Assembly: GCF_010894405.1 (NCBI RefSeq)
Contig: NZ_JAAIYA010000008.1
Location: 186,001-250,000 of the forward strand
Reading direction: 5' to 3'
Length of the DNA: 64,000 nucleotides
Source: Pyxidicoccus caerfyrddinensis
GTDB lineage: Bacteria; Myxococcota; Myxococcia; Myxococcales; Myxococcaceae
Made by a program: the position numbers and the translations under genes
In this document: in pieces, positions 35,562 to 46,692 of the stretch
Numbering within the stretch: position 1 is the first letter of the stretch
How the letters are laid out: each line of letters opens with the position of its first letter
Notes under the pieces: generated by a model
What the model was told of the DNA's origin: nothing
Databases searched by the model: none
What the model saw: only the letters and a program-made list of their open reading frames with translations

Positions 35562-35790
35562 GCGACTCCGCCCCGGAGGGTTCGGCCCACTGGTCCCGCC
35601 GCATCGGCTGCTCCGGCAGGAAGAACGTCACCAGCAGCGCCAGCAGCGCGATGAAGATGGCGACACGGTACACCGCCGACACGCCACGCGTGAAGAACTC
35701 CTTCACCGTCAGGTGCGCGCGGTCCACGGCCTCCAGCGCGCGCTGCTCCTCCGTGCGTAGCCGTGCCTGCGCCTCCGCGCGGCGAGCCTG
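35533..35790 (-). pseudogene. C-terminal fragment of a DHA2-type MFS transporter
   Basis: The minus-strand frame encodes FTRGVSAVYRVAIFIALLAL followed by LVTFFLPEQPMRR, the terminal helix and tail typical of DHA2 MFS exporters, and stops at 35533. Upstream (higher coordinates) the frame turns into unrelated sequence, so only the last helix remains. It overlaps the end of the MBL gene by 29 bases. The stretch 35791-36201 contains no gene I can support; it holds further minus-strand debris and the promoter of the LuxR gene. Confidence 0.55.
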
Positions 35791-36201
35791 CTCCTGACAC
35801 GTCGGCCAGCCCCTCCAACCTCCGCTGCCACCAACGCTGCCGGCAGCGGTACTCCGTACGCTCGGCAACCCCAGGGTGCGCGCAATACCGTGGCGCTCTG
35901 CCCCTGGACGTTCCGCAAGACGATGGTGGCACGCAGCGCCATCTCTGCCCGCTTCTCCTGCTGGAGGGCCCGCTGGACGTGCTTGCGCTCGGAGCATGTC
36001 AGCGTGACACACCGACGTTTGTGACGCCCTCCGCCGCGCCTTCTTGCCCCTACGGGCGAGCAGCGATACTTCCCCTGACAGGACTTATCTCGGATAGCCT
36101 ACCGCAACCAGGGCCGTGTGGGACGATGCCGGTCGACACTTGGGTCAAGCCACGCCGACGCCCGAATGTCGTATTATTCAGGTCTGCCCAGGGACAGTCG
36201 C

Positions 36202-37218
36202 ATGGCCAAAGCTGATCTACTGAGCATCGTGGAGGCCGCCTACCGCGTGGATCTTGAAGACGCTGCGTGGTTGGCAGGGCTCGCGGAGGCGGTGCTTCCT
36301 CATCTCGACGACGGCTTCGGAGTGGCCGCCTTCGAGTTCTACCGGCCGGGAGATGGACTGCCGGAGGTGGTGCAACGATGCCGCCTGGGTATTCCGGAAA
36401 AGCTCGCGGCGATCTACCCGACCATCTTCCAGACCATGGATCCCGAAATCCGCCAACGGCCCTTCCGCATGGGGCCCTGCATCACCGGCAGCCAGATGAT
36501 GGGAATGCGGCGGGGATTCTTGGATGAGCCGCACATGAAGCAGTACGCCCAGAAGTTCGGGATGTACGACTCCTTCTGGATCACCGCCGCAGAGCCCTCC
36601 GGACGGGGCTGTGGATTTCACGCGGGCCGGGCGCGGCTCACCCGGGCGTCGGCGGCGCAGGTGCAGCAATGGGGACGTGTCGCCGCGCACCTCTCCACCG
36701 CCGTTCGCTTGCGACACGCGCTGAAGGGGCTCCCGCCGGGGCGGGCACGCACCGACCCCGAAGCCATTTTCGACCCCAGCGGCAAGCTCCACGACGCGAC
36801 CGGGGAAGCGCGAAGCGAGCACGCCCGCGACCTTTTGCGGCATGCGGTGCTGATGCTCGAGAAGTCGCGTGGGCCCCTTCGAGCAAAGGACCCGGAGAAA
36901 TCCCTGGCGATCAGGAAGGCGCTCGTGGCCGGGCGCTGGTCGCTGGTTGACCAGATCGAGCAGAACGGCGAGCGCTACATCATCGCCCGCCAGAACGAGC
37001 CCACCGCGCCCGGCCCGGCGCTATTGAGCAAGCGTGAGAAGGAGATCGTCGGATACGCCCAGCTCGGGCACCACGACAAGCTGATCGCCTACGAATTGGG
37101 GATCGCTCCCTCGACGGTGCGCGTGCTCTTGGGGCGGGCAAAGGTGAAGCTGGGCGTGCGCAGCCGGAAGGAGTTGCTGGAGGTCTGCCGTGGCGCGGCT
37201 CGTGCCAAAGCAGACTGA
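36202..37218 (+). CDS. LuxR-family transcriptional regulator
   Basis: 338 residues from the ATG at 36202 (MAKADLLSIVE), with GGGA upstream. The C-terminus has a LuxR HTH: LLSKREKEIVGYAQLGHHDK, then LIAYELGIAPSTVRVLLGRA and KVKLGVRSRKELL. The N-terminal 270 residues are a sensory region without a receiver Asp motif, possibly GAF-like; its signal is unknown. This long-sensor LuxR type is common in myxobacteria. It converges on the MpaB gene with ten bases between them, so it does not share a promoter with it. Its target genes are not evident. Confidence 0.8.
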   Translation: MAKADLLSIVEAAYRVDLEDAAWLAGLAEAVLPHLDDGFGVAAFEFYRPGDGLPEVVQRCRLGIPEKLAAIYPTIFQTMDPEIRQRPFRMGPCITGSQMMGMRRGFLDEPHMKQYAQKFGMYDSFWITAAEPSGRGCGFHAGRARLTRASAAQVQQWGRVAAHLSTAVRLRHALKGLPPGRARTDPEAIFDPSGKLHDATGEARSEHARDLLRHAVLMLEKSRGPLRAKDPEKSLAIRKALVAGRWSLVDQIEQNGERYIIARQNEPTAPGPALLSKREKEIVGYAQLGHHDKLIAYELGIAPSTVRVLLGRAKVKLGVRSRKELLEVCRGAARAKAD

Positions 37219-37228
37219 CGCAACGGCG

Positions 37229-38356
37229 CTACCGGTCCGCGTGCAGGCCCCAACGCCCCCTGAAGGTCTTCGGCACCTCGAAGGGGGTATCCGCATCCGG
37301 GCGCTTGTGGAGAATCATGCGCTGGGCGAACTGTCTGGCCACCCAACTGCGACGTCGCCGCGCCCCCGGAACCCAGTCCAGCCAGCGCAGGATCGTCCGC
37401 TTCTGGGCCGCCCTGACCGTCACAAACCACCTCGTCCAGTTCGCCTTTGGGAGCTCCAGCGCCGCGCCCACGTTCTTTCCAAAGACCGTATCTTGGAGGA
37501 AGAAATGGGTCAGGCTCGCGGCATACCCCGGGACTGGGAACAGCGTCTGCACCGAACTCAGCAACTGCGCCGTCAGTTGACGTCCTTCCGGCGTGGGGCG
37601 GACCTGGCGCGCGCCTATCCGCAGCGCCAGGAGGGTTGCCTCCTCCTCGCCCGAGGGCAGGAGCGAGGGGTCCACCCCGAGGAGGCGCCCCACCGCGGAC
37701 CACGCCGTGATGTACGCGTCCGCTTCCGCCGCTGTCACCCTTGCCCCCATTCTCCTGAGCCCGTGCAGGGTGGCGATGGAGAAGGTCAGCAACGTTCCAG
37801 CCTGATCCTCCTGATTGATCGGTAGCCCCCACTCCGCGCACCAGGGGTTGGCGGCATCCAACTGGACACGCCGTCGCACGAGCGCATGAATCAGCCGGAC
37901 CTTGCGCGTCGCGAGCCACCCCACCCTTCCCTCCTCCAATTCACCGGGCTGCATGACATTCAAGACCATCTGCGCCGTGTCGCAGAGACGGCGGATGGGG
38001 TCGTCCTTCAGCCGGCGTGAACGATACACCACCTGGACGCCGTGGCCCGCGGCGTAGGCCAGTGGCAGGGAATAGGAGCCCAGGATCATGAGCACCTCCG
38101 GTCCATAGAGACCGAAGAGGTGCTGCCCTCTGGCGATCACGTCCTGATCTACGACGTCGATGCGGGGCAGCGCCATCAGGTAGCTGCGCACCAATGGATC
38201 GGCCTCAGACATCCGCTGGGTGCGAAACAACTCGCGCAGCAAACGATCCAGCGACTCCGGGCCCCGGGTCGCGACGTGCTCGGCGATCAGCTCGTCCACG
38301 CCAGGGTCACCGACGCTCCGCATCCTGTCCAGCCATTCACTGCTCGCGTTGAACAT
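37229..38356 (-). CDS. MpaB/rubber-oxygenase-like (DUF2236) haem oxygenase
   Basis: 375 residues. The DUF2236 core is visible: TRKVRLIHALVRRRVQLD (conserved Arg/His), then WGLPINQEDQAGTLLTFSI, and PVPGYAASLTHFFL near the C-terminus. The family includes the fungal oxygenase MpaB and latex-clearing protein, b-type haem enzymes that cleave isoprenoid chains; Lcp uses a similarly placed Arg/His cluster. Substrate here is unknown. The gene is co-directional with and three bases downstream of the ferritin-like gene, so they form an operon. The N-terminus has no signal peptide. Confidence 0.7.
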   Translation of the reverse strand: MFNASSEWLDRMRSVGDPGVDELIAEHVATRGPESLDRLLRELFRTQRMSEADPLVRSYLMALPRIDVVDQDVIARGQHLFGLYGPEVLMILGSYSLPLAYAAGHGVQVVYRSRRLKDDPIRRLCDTAQMVLNVMQPGELEEGRVGWLATRKVRLIHALVRRRVQLDAANPWCAEWGLPINQEDQAGTLLTFSIATLHGLRRMGARVTAAEADAYITAWSAVGRLLGVDPSLLPSGEEEATLLALRIGARQVRPTPEGRQLTAQLLSSVQTLFPVPGYAASLTHFFLQDTVFGKNVGAALELPKANWTRWFVTVRAAQKRTILRWLDWVPGARRRRSWVARQFAQRMILHKRPDADTPFEVPKTFRGRWGLHADR

Positions 38357-38359
38357 GGA

Positions 38360-39253
<894 letters not shown>

Positions 39254-39296
39254 CTAGCAACGAAAGCTGGGCTTTTCCGTCAGTCATCTCCGGAAA

Positions 39297-39322
39297 GATG
39301 TTTACGCTCCCTCGTAAACATC
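39297..39322. promoter_or_regulatory. Perfect inverted repeat in the CBASS/oxygenase divergent promoter
   Basis: GATGTTTACG-ctccct-CGTAAACATC: two 10-bp arms, 6-base spacer, with low GC for this genome. It lies 56 bases from the ferritin-like start and 120 before the CHAT-SAVED start. The position between two divergent operons favours an operator over a terminator. Confidence 0.5.
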
Positions 39323-39411
39323 ATTCAGGTGGCGCGTGGTCGCGCTCGTGCCCAAGATCCGTGGCAAGCCTTTTCGGGAACAAACCCGCAAGAAGCTGCG
39401 CCAGGACTTGA

Positions 39412-41478
<2,067 letters not shown>

Positions 41479-41520
41479 CGCGGAGGCGAAAAGGATGGAT
41501 GACATCCAGATGCAAATCCT

Positions 41521-41607
41521 GCCTCTGCCACGCTGCCGCCCTGCTACGTCTACGACTTCCTGAAGAGCGACCGGCCCATTTATCGGTGGCTTGTATCGAG
41601 CAAGGTG
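41521..41607 (+). pseudogene. Relic of a second SAVED-domain C-terminus
   Basis: The frame encodes ASATLPPCYVYDFLKSDRPI then YRWLVSSKV, clearly parallel to the end of the intact SAVED domain ([14 protein letters not shown]...[11 protein letters not shown]). It starts 43 bases after the effector stop and runs in the same frame, with no stop, into the CD-NTase ORF. DNA similarity to the neighbouring SAVED end is not high, so this is an older or different SAVED gene that was largely deleted, not a fresh duplication. Confidence 0.65.
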
Positions 41608-41697
41608 CACAGGCCTTCAAACCCACCGACAAGCAGATGGAGGTCGCGTGAGTGCACACGGTGCGACCGTCGACGCATCCCTCATGAGAGGTGTTAC

Positions 41698-42726
41698 ATG
41701 ACACAGTTGAGCACGCGCAGCCCCTTGCACCGCCGGATGAGCAGCTTTGTTGATTGGATCCGCGGAGGCGACAAGGATGAACTCATCATCAAACAGTCAG
41801 GTGAAATCCGAGAGCGGATTGGCAACCAGGCCGAGAAGGACGGACTGACCGTGCGATCCACCCCGAACTCCGGATCGTTCGCCAAGAAGACCGGTTTGCG
41901 AAGACACCTGGTGGGTGACTCGTCGGTCGAGGGGCAGGACGTGGATCTGCCGTTCGTCATCTCGCCCAAGGACGCGGACGGCGTGCGGATCGACGAACTC
42001 CTCGGACGCTTCGACCGATACGCCGCCACCTGTTATCCGCAGACGAAGCGAATGCCAACGAAGAGCTCCATCCAACTGGACTTCGCGGCCAGCAAGCTCC
42101 GCTACGACCTGGTCCCAATGCTGGCGGTCCCGGGGAACGACGAGGCGCAGATCCTGTTGCGTGGCGACGGAAAGAGGCGCCGAACCTCCGTGCAGAAGCA
42201 CATCGAGTTCGTTACCCGGCGCAACCGCACGAGCAACGAGTTGCCGGGCCGCGTCCGCTTCAACGAGTGCGTCCGCTTGCTGAAGTGGTGGCGCGAGTTC
42301 CGTCAGGCTCATGCCCGCGTCATCGAGGACGTCCCGTCCATCCTGCTCGACCTGCTGTGCGCGCATGCGTACGACCGCTGCGCGGTCGAGGAGACCTACG
42401 CGGGCACCCTCGCGCGCTGGTTCGATCTGCTCGCCGGCACGGTGCGACGGAGGGAGTTGGTGGCCTTCGCCGACTTCGGCCCCAAGCCCCCGGCGTCACC
42501 GGACGCGCTCTGGACGGTGCTCGACCCCGTCAACGCCGACAACAACATCGTCTCGCAGTGGAACTCGTTCCAGGTCGAGGAACTCGGAGACTGGCTCGAG
42601 GAGGGCTTCGACGCCATCAACCGCGCCATCGCGGCGGACCACCGGGACGACGACAGCGAGAGCCTAGAGTCGCTCGTCGAATTGTTCGGCAATCCCTTCA
42701 AGCATTACTGCGAGGAGAATTCGTGA
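41698..42726 (+). CDS. CD-NTase (cGAS/DncV-like cyclic oligonucleotide synthase) of CBASS
   Basis: 342 residues from the ATG at 41698, with GAGAGGTG six bases upstream. The polymerase-beta-type nucleotidyltransferase motif is NSGSFAKKT (residues 58-65) followed by GQDVDLPFVI with Asp81 and Asp83, and RYDLVPMLA with Asp137 as third metal ligand. After the catalytic core comes an OAS-like helical C-terminal domain. It makes a cyclic di- or trinucleotide when phage infection is sensed; which one depends on the clade, which I cannot assign reliably (HORMA-linked enzymes are often CdnC or CdnD). It overlaps the HORMA gene by GTGA. The frame continues upstream into the SAVED relic. Confidence 0.85.
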   Translation: MTQLSTRSPLHRRMSSFVDWIRGGDKDELIIKQSGEIRERIGNQAEKDGLTVRSTPNSGSFAKKTGLRRHLVGDSSVEGQDVDLPFVISPKDADGVRIDELLGRFDRYAATCYPQTKRMPTKSSIQLDFAASKLRYDLVPMLAVPGNDEAQILLRGDGKRRRTSVQKHIEFVTRRNRTSNELPGRVRFNECVRLLKWWREFRQAHARVIEDVPSILLDLLCAHAYDRCAVEETYAGTLARWFDLLAGTVRRRELVAFADFGPKPPASPDALWTVLDPVNADNNIVSQWNSFQVEELGDWLEEGFDAINRAIAADHRDDDSESLESLVELFGNPFKHYCEENS

Positions 42727-43214
42727 CGTACACGCAAACGCAGGCGGCATCGAGGAGCTCTACGGCCACCGAGGCCCGGGTCCGTGAGGTGATGAAGCAC
42801 GTCTTCGCGGACATCACGGGGCTCGCGACGCGCGGGTTCACGTCCCACGAGAGCGCTGCGAAGTGGCGGGAAGATCTCACCTGGATGTTGTCCAACGAGG
42901 TGATCTCCAGCTTCGAGCTCCAGCTTGAGGCGCCGGACCAGCCCGTCCGCGGGTTCCACTACGATGTGAGCGATGACGGCTCGCTCCAGGAGGCGGGCCG
43001 GTCGGGCGGGATGCAGCTTCATGCATTCCCGGATGGCACCAAGGCCTCACTTGTCGTGTCGTTCAAGCGCCCGCTGCCTGACGAGATTGAGGCGGAGATC
43101 AAGGCACGGAACTGGACCTCTCCCGCAGCCTACCTGAAGGGGGAGAAGACGCGGGACCGCGCCTATTCGTGCGATGAGTATGGCGTCATTCGTAATCGCG
43201 TGGGGGCTTGGTAA
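42723..43214 (+). CDS. cap7: Bacterial HORMA-domain protein (Cap7-like) of type III CBASS
   Basis: 163 residues from a GTG at 42723 that overlaps the CD-NTase stop. The N-terminus TYTQTQAASRSSTATEARV, the RGF and DLTWMLSNEVISSFELQL segments, and the end DRAYSCDEYGVIRNRVGAW follow the pattern of the E. coli MS115-1 HORMA protein (N-terminal SYTATQ...T-x-T, C-terminal safety belt with a ...GWGMQRKDFG-like tail). In these systems HORMA closes around a peptide and then binds and activates the CD-NTase. The peptide ligand is unknown. Only one HORMA gene is present. Tight overlaps on both sides show co-translation. Confidence 0.7.
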   Translation: MTYTQTQAASRSSTATEARVREVMKHVFADITGLATRGFTSHESAAKWREDLTWMLSNEVISSFELQLEAPDQPVRGFHYDVSDDGSLQEAGRSGGMQLHAFPDGTKASLVVSFKRPLPDEIEAEIKARNWTSPAAYLKGEKTRDRAYSCDEYGVIRNRVGAW

Positions 43215-44113
43215 TGGCTCCATTGAACCTGTTGGAATCGGTGCATCCCTCGAAGCAAGCGCAGGAGCGTTTCGATGGTCTCCTCGGCATCGACATGCAA
43301 AAGCAGCAGCTGCGGGACGAGCTATTGCTCCTGCTCGCGCCGGAGCGGCTCGATCAGTGGTTGAAGCGCCACCATTCGGACGGACTTCCCCTGGCGGAGT
43401 CGGCCCGGCGGTCAACGCCGCTCGTGATCTTGAGCGGTGAGGTGGGCTGTGGGAAGACCGCGCTCGCCACGTCGGTCGGCACGCCAGTGGCGAAAGAGCT
43501 GGGGTCGAAGGTGGTGGTGCTCGAGACGCCCTCCGACATCCGTGGGACCGGCATGGTGGGCGAGCTCTCGGCTCGTATTACCGACGCCTTCTCCCAGGCG
43601 AAGGCGAAGGTTCGCAAGGACTACGGGCTCCTCGTCATTGACGAGGCTGACGATCTCGCGCTCAGTCGCGCGGAGCTCCAGGCGCACCACGAGGATCGGG
43701 CGGGCCTCAACGTGCTCATCAAGCAGCTCGACCTGCTGCAGCGGGAGGAACATCGGATCGGGGTCGTGATGATCACCAACCGGATCGGCGCGCTGGATCC
43801 CGCGGTCCGACGCCGCGCCGCGCTCGTACTCGAGTTCTCCCGCCCGGGAGCCGCCGAGCGCCGGGCCATCTTCGAGCAACTCCTCACGGGGTGCCCACAC
43901 ACGGTGGCCGACATCAACCGGCTGGTAAAGCAGAGCGAGCGGCCCGTTCCCTATTCGTATTCAGATCTCTTCCAGCGGGTGGCACGCGCCGCGTTGCTGG
44001 AATCCTGGCGGCGGGACGCGCCGCTGAAGCCCGAGAGCCTAGCCGCCGTGATGGCGGATGTGGAACCCTCGCCTCTCATTGAAGGGGGGGCGGGTTCCCG
44101 CCGGAGGGACTAG
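43214..44113 (+). CDS. cap6: TRIP13/Pch2-like AAA+ ATPase (Cap6-like) of type III CBASS
   Basis: 299 residues. Walker A GEVGCGKT (75-82), Walker B LLVIDEAD (139-146), sensor 1 MITNRIGALDPAVRRRA with Arg-finger residues. The N-terminal 65 residues are the adaptor region and the C-terminus is helical. Homologous TRIP13 proteins remodel closed HORMA to the open state and so switch CBASS off when no threat is present. The ATG at 43214 shares one base with the HORMA stop codon (TAATG). A possible ATG-like start at 43208 (TTG) was rejected because it lies inside the HORMA gene. Together with CD-NTase and HORMA this defines type III CBASS. Confidence 0.88.
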   Translation: MAPLNLLESVHPSKQAQERFDGLLGIDMQKQQLRDELLLLLAPERLDQWLKRHHSDGLPLAESARRSTPLVILSGEVGCGKTALATSVGTPVAKELGSKVVVLETPSDIRGTGMVGELSARITDAFSQAKAKVRKDYGLLVIDEADDLALSRAELQAHHEDRAGLNVLIKQLDLLQREEHRIGVVMITNRIGALDPAVRRRAALVLEFSRPGAAERRAIFEQLLTGCPHTVADINRLVKQSERPVPYSYSDLFQRVARAALLESWRRDAPLKPESLAAVMADVEPSPLIEGGAGSRRRD

Positions 44114-44115
44114 CC

Positions 44116-44181
44116 ATGGCGCGACGTCCGAAGAAGCCCATCTCTGGAGAAGTCGGTGGCGAGGGCACCTTCCGGGCCTGA
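44116..44181 (+). CDS. 21-codon ORF after the TRIP13 gene (truncated fifth gene?)
   Basis: ATG two bases after the TRIP13 stop, with GGAGGG at eight-base spacing, encodes MARRPKKPISGEVGGEGTF and then RA before a TGA. The excellent ribosome site and operon position suggest the start of a real gene whose remainder was lost. Bases 44182-44430 contain no supportable gene: a short open tail ending near 44384 looks like protein C-terminus but was not identified. Confidence 0.35.
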   Translation: MARRPKKPISGEVGGEGTFRA

Positions 44182-44430
44182 GACCTCGCACCAGCGGCAG
44201 GAGCAGCCCAGGATGCAAGGCACGCACTGCGCCGTCATGCGCGTCACCCTCCCCGATGGTACGGGCCAGGGCCCCTTCCAGGTGCTGACGGACGGCAACA
44301 CTGGTGGGCACGGCCGCCTACGAAAACTCCACCACCCTGGACCATATCATCGGCTCCTGGAAGACGGAGCCAGCGCGCTGACGGCTCGAACGCGAGGCCT
44401 CCATACCGAAGCTCCCCCTCGACTGCCGCA

Positions 44431-44600
44431 TTAGAGGATTCGGCTCACCTCCTCTCGGGCGTGCTCCACTGCCTTCTTCGAGGGCCGGACTCCCAGGTAC
44501 TTCTGGCCGGTCTTCTTGTAGACCCGTGGTCCCAGCTCGTACCCGAGAAAACGGAAGTGCTCCTTCCTCGCATCACGAATGCTGCGGGTGACGAGGAAGA
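44431..44600 (-). pseudogene. Group II intron reverse transcriptase remnant
   Basis: The minus-strand frame encodes HFRFLGYELGPRVYKKTGQK then YLGVRPSKKAVEHAREEV and stops at 44431. FRFLGY plus YLG-x-RPSKKA is the signature at the RT/thumb junction of group II intron proteins. The YxDD catalytic core upstream and the maturase/endonuclease domains downstream are absent, and no domain V was found. Only an about 55-codon fragment remains, between the CBASS operon and ssrA. Confidence 0.65.
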
Positions 44601-44712
44601 CGACCGTCACGATGCCGCAGACCGAGCCGTCCAGGCGCGAGAGCCTCTCCTTCGCTCTCCAGGCGCAGGAGGCCGGTGACGAAAGCCGGACTGGCGGTGC
44701 CGCGCAAAACAA

Positions 44713-44744
44713 AACCCCGTGGCACCTTGCGGTGCCACGGGGTT
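44713..44744 (-). terminator. Rho-independent terminator of ssrA
   Basis: Perfect 14-bp stem (AACCCCGTGGCACC and its complement) with a 4-base loop. On the minus strand it is followed by TTGTTTTG, a proper T-rich tract, 11 bases past the tmRNA 3' end. Confidence 0.9.
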
Positions 44745-44754
44745 CTTTGCTGCT

Positions 44755-45117
44755 TGGAGGCGGCGGGAATCGAACCCGCGTCCGAAAGCCTTCTGCTCTT
44801 CGACCCTACGTGCGTAGTCCGCGATTTGCTACGTCCCGGAGGCTCCCACGGACGGGATACTCCGAGCCGGTCCTGGAAAGATCTCGCCACCTCGGGCCCA
44901 GGCACCCTTGGCAGCCAGCCTGCATTATGACGGTCTGACCCAACCCCACAGGCCGAGGGCGGGGGGACCGCGCACTAGAAGCTGTTTTTAGGCAGCCAGC
45001 GCGAGCTCAACGTTGTCGTTGGCTTTTGTGATTCTGCCGGGTTGGATTTACGAGCTACCAGACAAGCTCGGCACGCGTCTCGAACTTCAATGCCCCCGTC
45101 GAAACCAGGTCGCCCCC
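44755..45117 (-). ncRNA. ssrA: tmRNA (ssrA)
   Basis: About 363 nt on the minus strand. The 5' end GGGGGCGACCTGGTTTCGAC is the classic tmRNA start; the 3' end carries the T-arm GGGTTCGATTCCC and the acceptor strand CGCCTCC-A, which pairs with GGGGGCG at the 5' end. CCA is not encoded. The tag ORF (44988-45023) reads ANDNVELALAA, then TAA, a normal proteolysis tag. tmRNA with SmpB frees stalled ribosomes and marks the unfinished protein for degradation. The accessory genes at 37-44.7 kb lie on its 3' side, where integrases that use ssrA insert DNA. Confidence 0.95.
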
Positions 45118-45333
45118 GGTTGGGTTGACTGCCACTGCGACTGCCGCGCGGTCCGCTTCAACCGCGCCTCCTCACATTAACCGCTGACGGGGGTCCGTCA
45201 ATCCTCCTGACCCTCCCGCCCCACACTTCGGCGCACGCCGCCGGACACTCGCGTCACAAGCTGCACCCCCAACGACCGGGCCGTCGTAGGGTCGCCTCCC
45301 CGCCGGGTCGTGTCCCGGCCACGAGGACCCCGA

Positions 45334-46692
45334 ATGAGTCGACTGCTCCCTCTCCTGCTGCTCCTGCTGGGCACTGCCCTGCCGGCCGCCGCCCAGTCCG
45401 GGCCGACCGCCTCCTTCCCCTACACCCTCAACACGGAGAAGCTGCCCAACGGCCTCACCGTGGTGCGCGTGCCCTACCCGTCCCAGGGCATCATCGCCTA
45501 CGTCACCGTCGTGCGCGTGGGCTCGCGCAACGAGGTGGAGCCCGGCAAGACGGGCTTCGCCCACTTCTTCGAGCACATGATGTTCAAGGGCACGAAGACC
45601 CACCCCGAGGGCTCGCGCGAGAAGGTCATGGGCACCTTCGGCTACGACGACAACGCCTTCACCATGGACGACGTCACCGTCTACTACTCGTACGGTCCGT
45701 CCTCTGGCCTGCCGCAGCTCATCGAGCTGGAGGCGGACCGCTTCCGCAACCTCGAGTACGCCGAGCCCGCCTTCCAGACGGAGGCGCTCGCGGTGCTCGG
45801 CGAGTACCACAAGAACGCCGCCGCGCCGTACCTCAAGATGGAGGAGGAGCTCAACGCCGCCGCCTTCCAGCGCCACACGTACCGGCACACCACCCTGGGC
45901 TTCTACGACGACATCAAGGCCATGCCCCAGGCCTACCAGTACAGCCGCGACTTCTTCCAGCGCTGGTACACCCCCGACAACACCCTGCTCTTCATCGTCG
46001 GTGACTTCGACGACGCGAAGGTGATGCAGCTCGTCCGCGAGAACTACGGCCCGTGGGACCGCAAGGTCGCCAACGTGAAGGTCCCCGCCGAGCCTCCGCA
46101 GGGCGGCCCGCGCAGCGCGCACATCGATTGGCCTCAGCCCACCCAGCCCCGCCAGGTCCTGGCCTGGCGCACCCCGGCCGCGTCCGCCACCACCATGGAC
46201 GCCGCGCTGCAGACGGTGCTCGTGGACTACCTCACCGGTCCCACCAGCCCCGCGTACAAGTCGCTGGTGCTGGACAAGCAGCTCGTGGAGGACATCGGCA
46301 GTGACTACGGCGAGCACAGAGACCCGCACCTCTTCAGCCTCACCGCCACGCTCAAGGACGAGCGTCAGCGCGAGCAGGTGCGGCTGGCCCTCCTCAAGGA
46401 GGTGAGCAACCTCGCCGCCGGCCGCGTGGACGCCGCGCGCGTGAAGGCCATCCAGGACCATTCGCGCTACGGCCTGCTGATGTCGCTGCAGACCCCCCGC
46501 GACGTGGGCATCCGCCTGGCGCTGTATGCCGGCATCCTCGGCATGCCCGACGGGCTCCAGCGCCACCTGCAGAACCTGGCCAAGGTGACGCCCGCGCAGC
46601 TCCAGGACTTCACCAAGAAGTACCTGACCGCCAACAGACTCATCGAGCTCAGCCTCACCCCCAAGACGGCCGGCGCCGGAGGGACGAAGTGA
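45334..46692 (+). CDS. M16 (pitrilysin/insulinase) zinc peptidase, catalytic partner
   Basis: 452 residues from the ATG at 45334, with GAGGA at good spacing; an ATG eight codons earlier is poorer. A Sec signal peptide (LLPLLLLLLGTALPAAAQ) exports it to the periplasm. The M16 inverted zinc motif is AHFFEHMMFKGT (HxxEH), with the third ligand Glu in VLGEYHKN about 75 residues on. C-terminal non-catalytic M16 repeat follows. It cleaves small peptides in the closed chamber of an M16 dimer. The next gene, overlapping by one base, encodes the inactive half, as in bacterial M16B pairs. Confidence 0.9.
   Translation: MSRLLPLLLLLLGTALPAAAQSGPTASFPYTLNTEKLPNGLTVVRVPYPSQGIIAYVTVVRVGSRNEVEPGKTGFAHFFEHMMFKGTKTHPEGSREKVMGTFGYDDNAFTMDDVTVYYSYGPSSGLPQLIELEADRFRNLEYAEPAFQTEALAVLGEYHKNAAAPYLKMEEELNAAAFQRHTYRHTTLGFYDDIKAMPQAYQYSRDFFQRWYTPDNTLLFIVGDFDDAKVMQLVRENYGPWDRKVANVKVPAEPPQGGPRSAHIDWPQPTQPRQVLAWRTPAASATTMDAALQTVLVDYLTGPTSPAYKSLVLDKQLVEDIGSDYGEHRDPHLFSLTATLKDERQREQVRLALLKEVSNLAAGRVDAARVKAIQDHSRYGLLMSLQTPRDVGIRLALYAGILGMPDGLQRHLQNLAKVTPAQLQDFTKKYLTANRLIELSLTPKTAGAGGTK

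Noticed and set aside
35791..36030. Minus-strand peptide RKHVQRALQQEKRAEMALRA as a possible transposase fragment
   Set aside because: No catalytic motif, inverted repeats or recognisable family.
42267..42722. An upstream start for the HORMA protein inside the CD-NTase gene
   Set aside because: The region is coding in another frame for the CD-NTase; the GTG at 42723 gives the expected HORMA N-terminus.
44755..44790. A tRNA gene, suggested by the T-arm and acceptor sequence
   Set aside because: The partner 5' acceptor lies about 360 bases away with a tag ORF between; it is the tmRNA.
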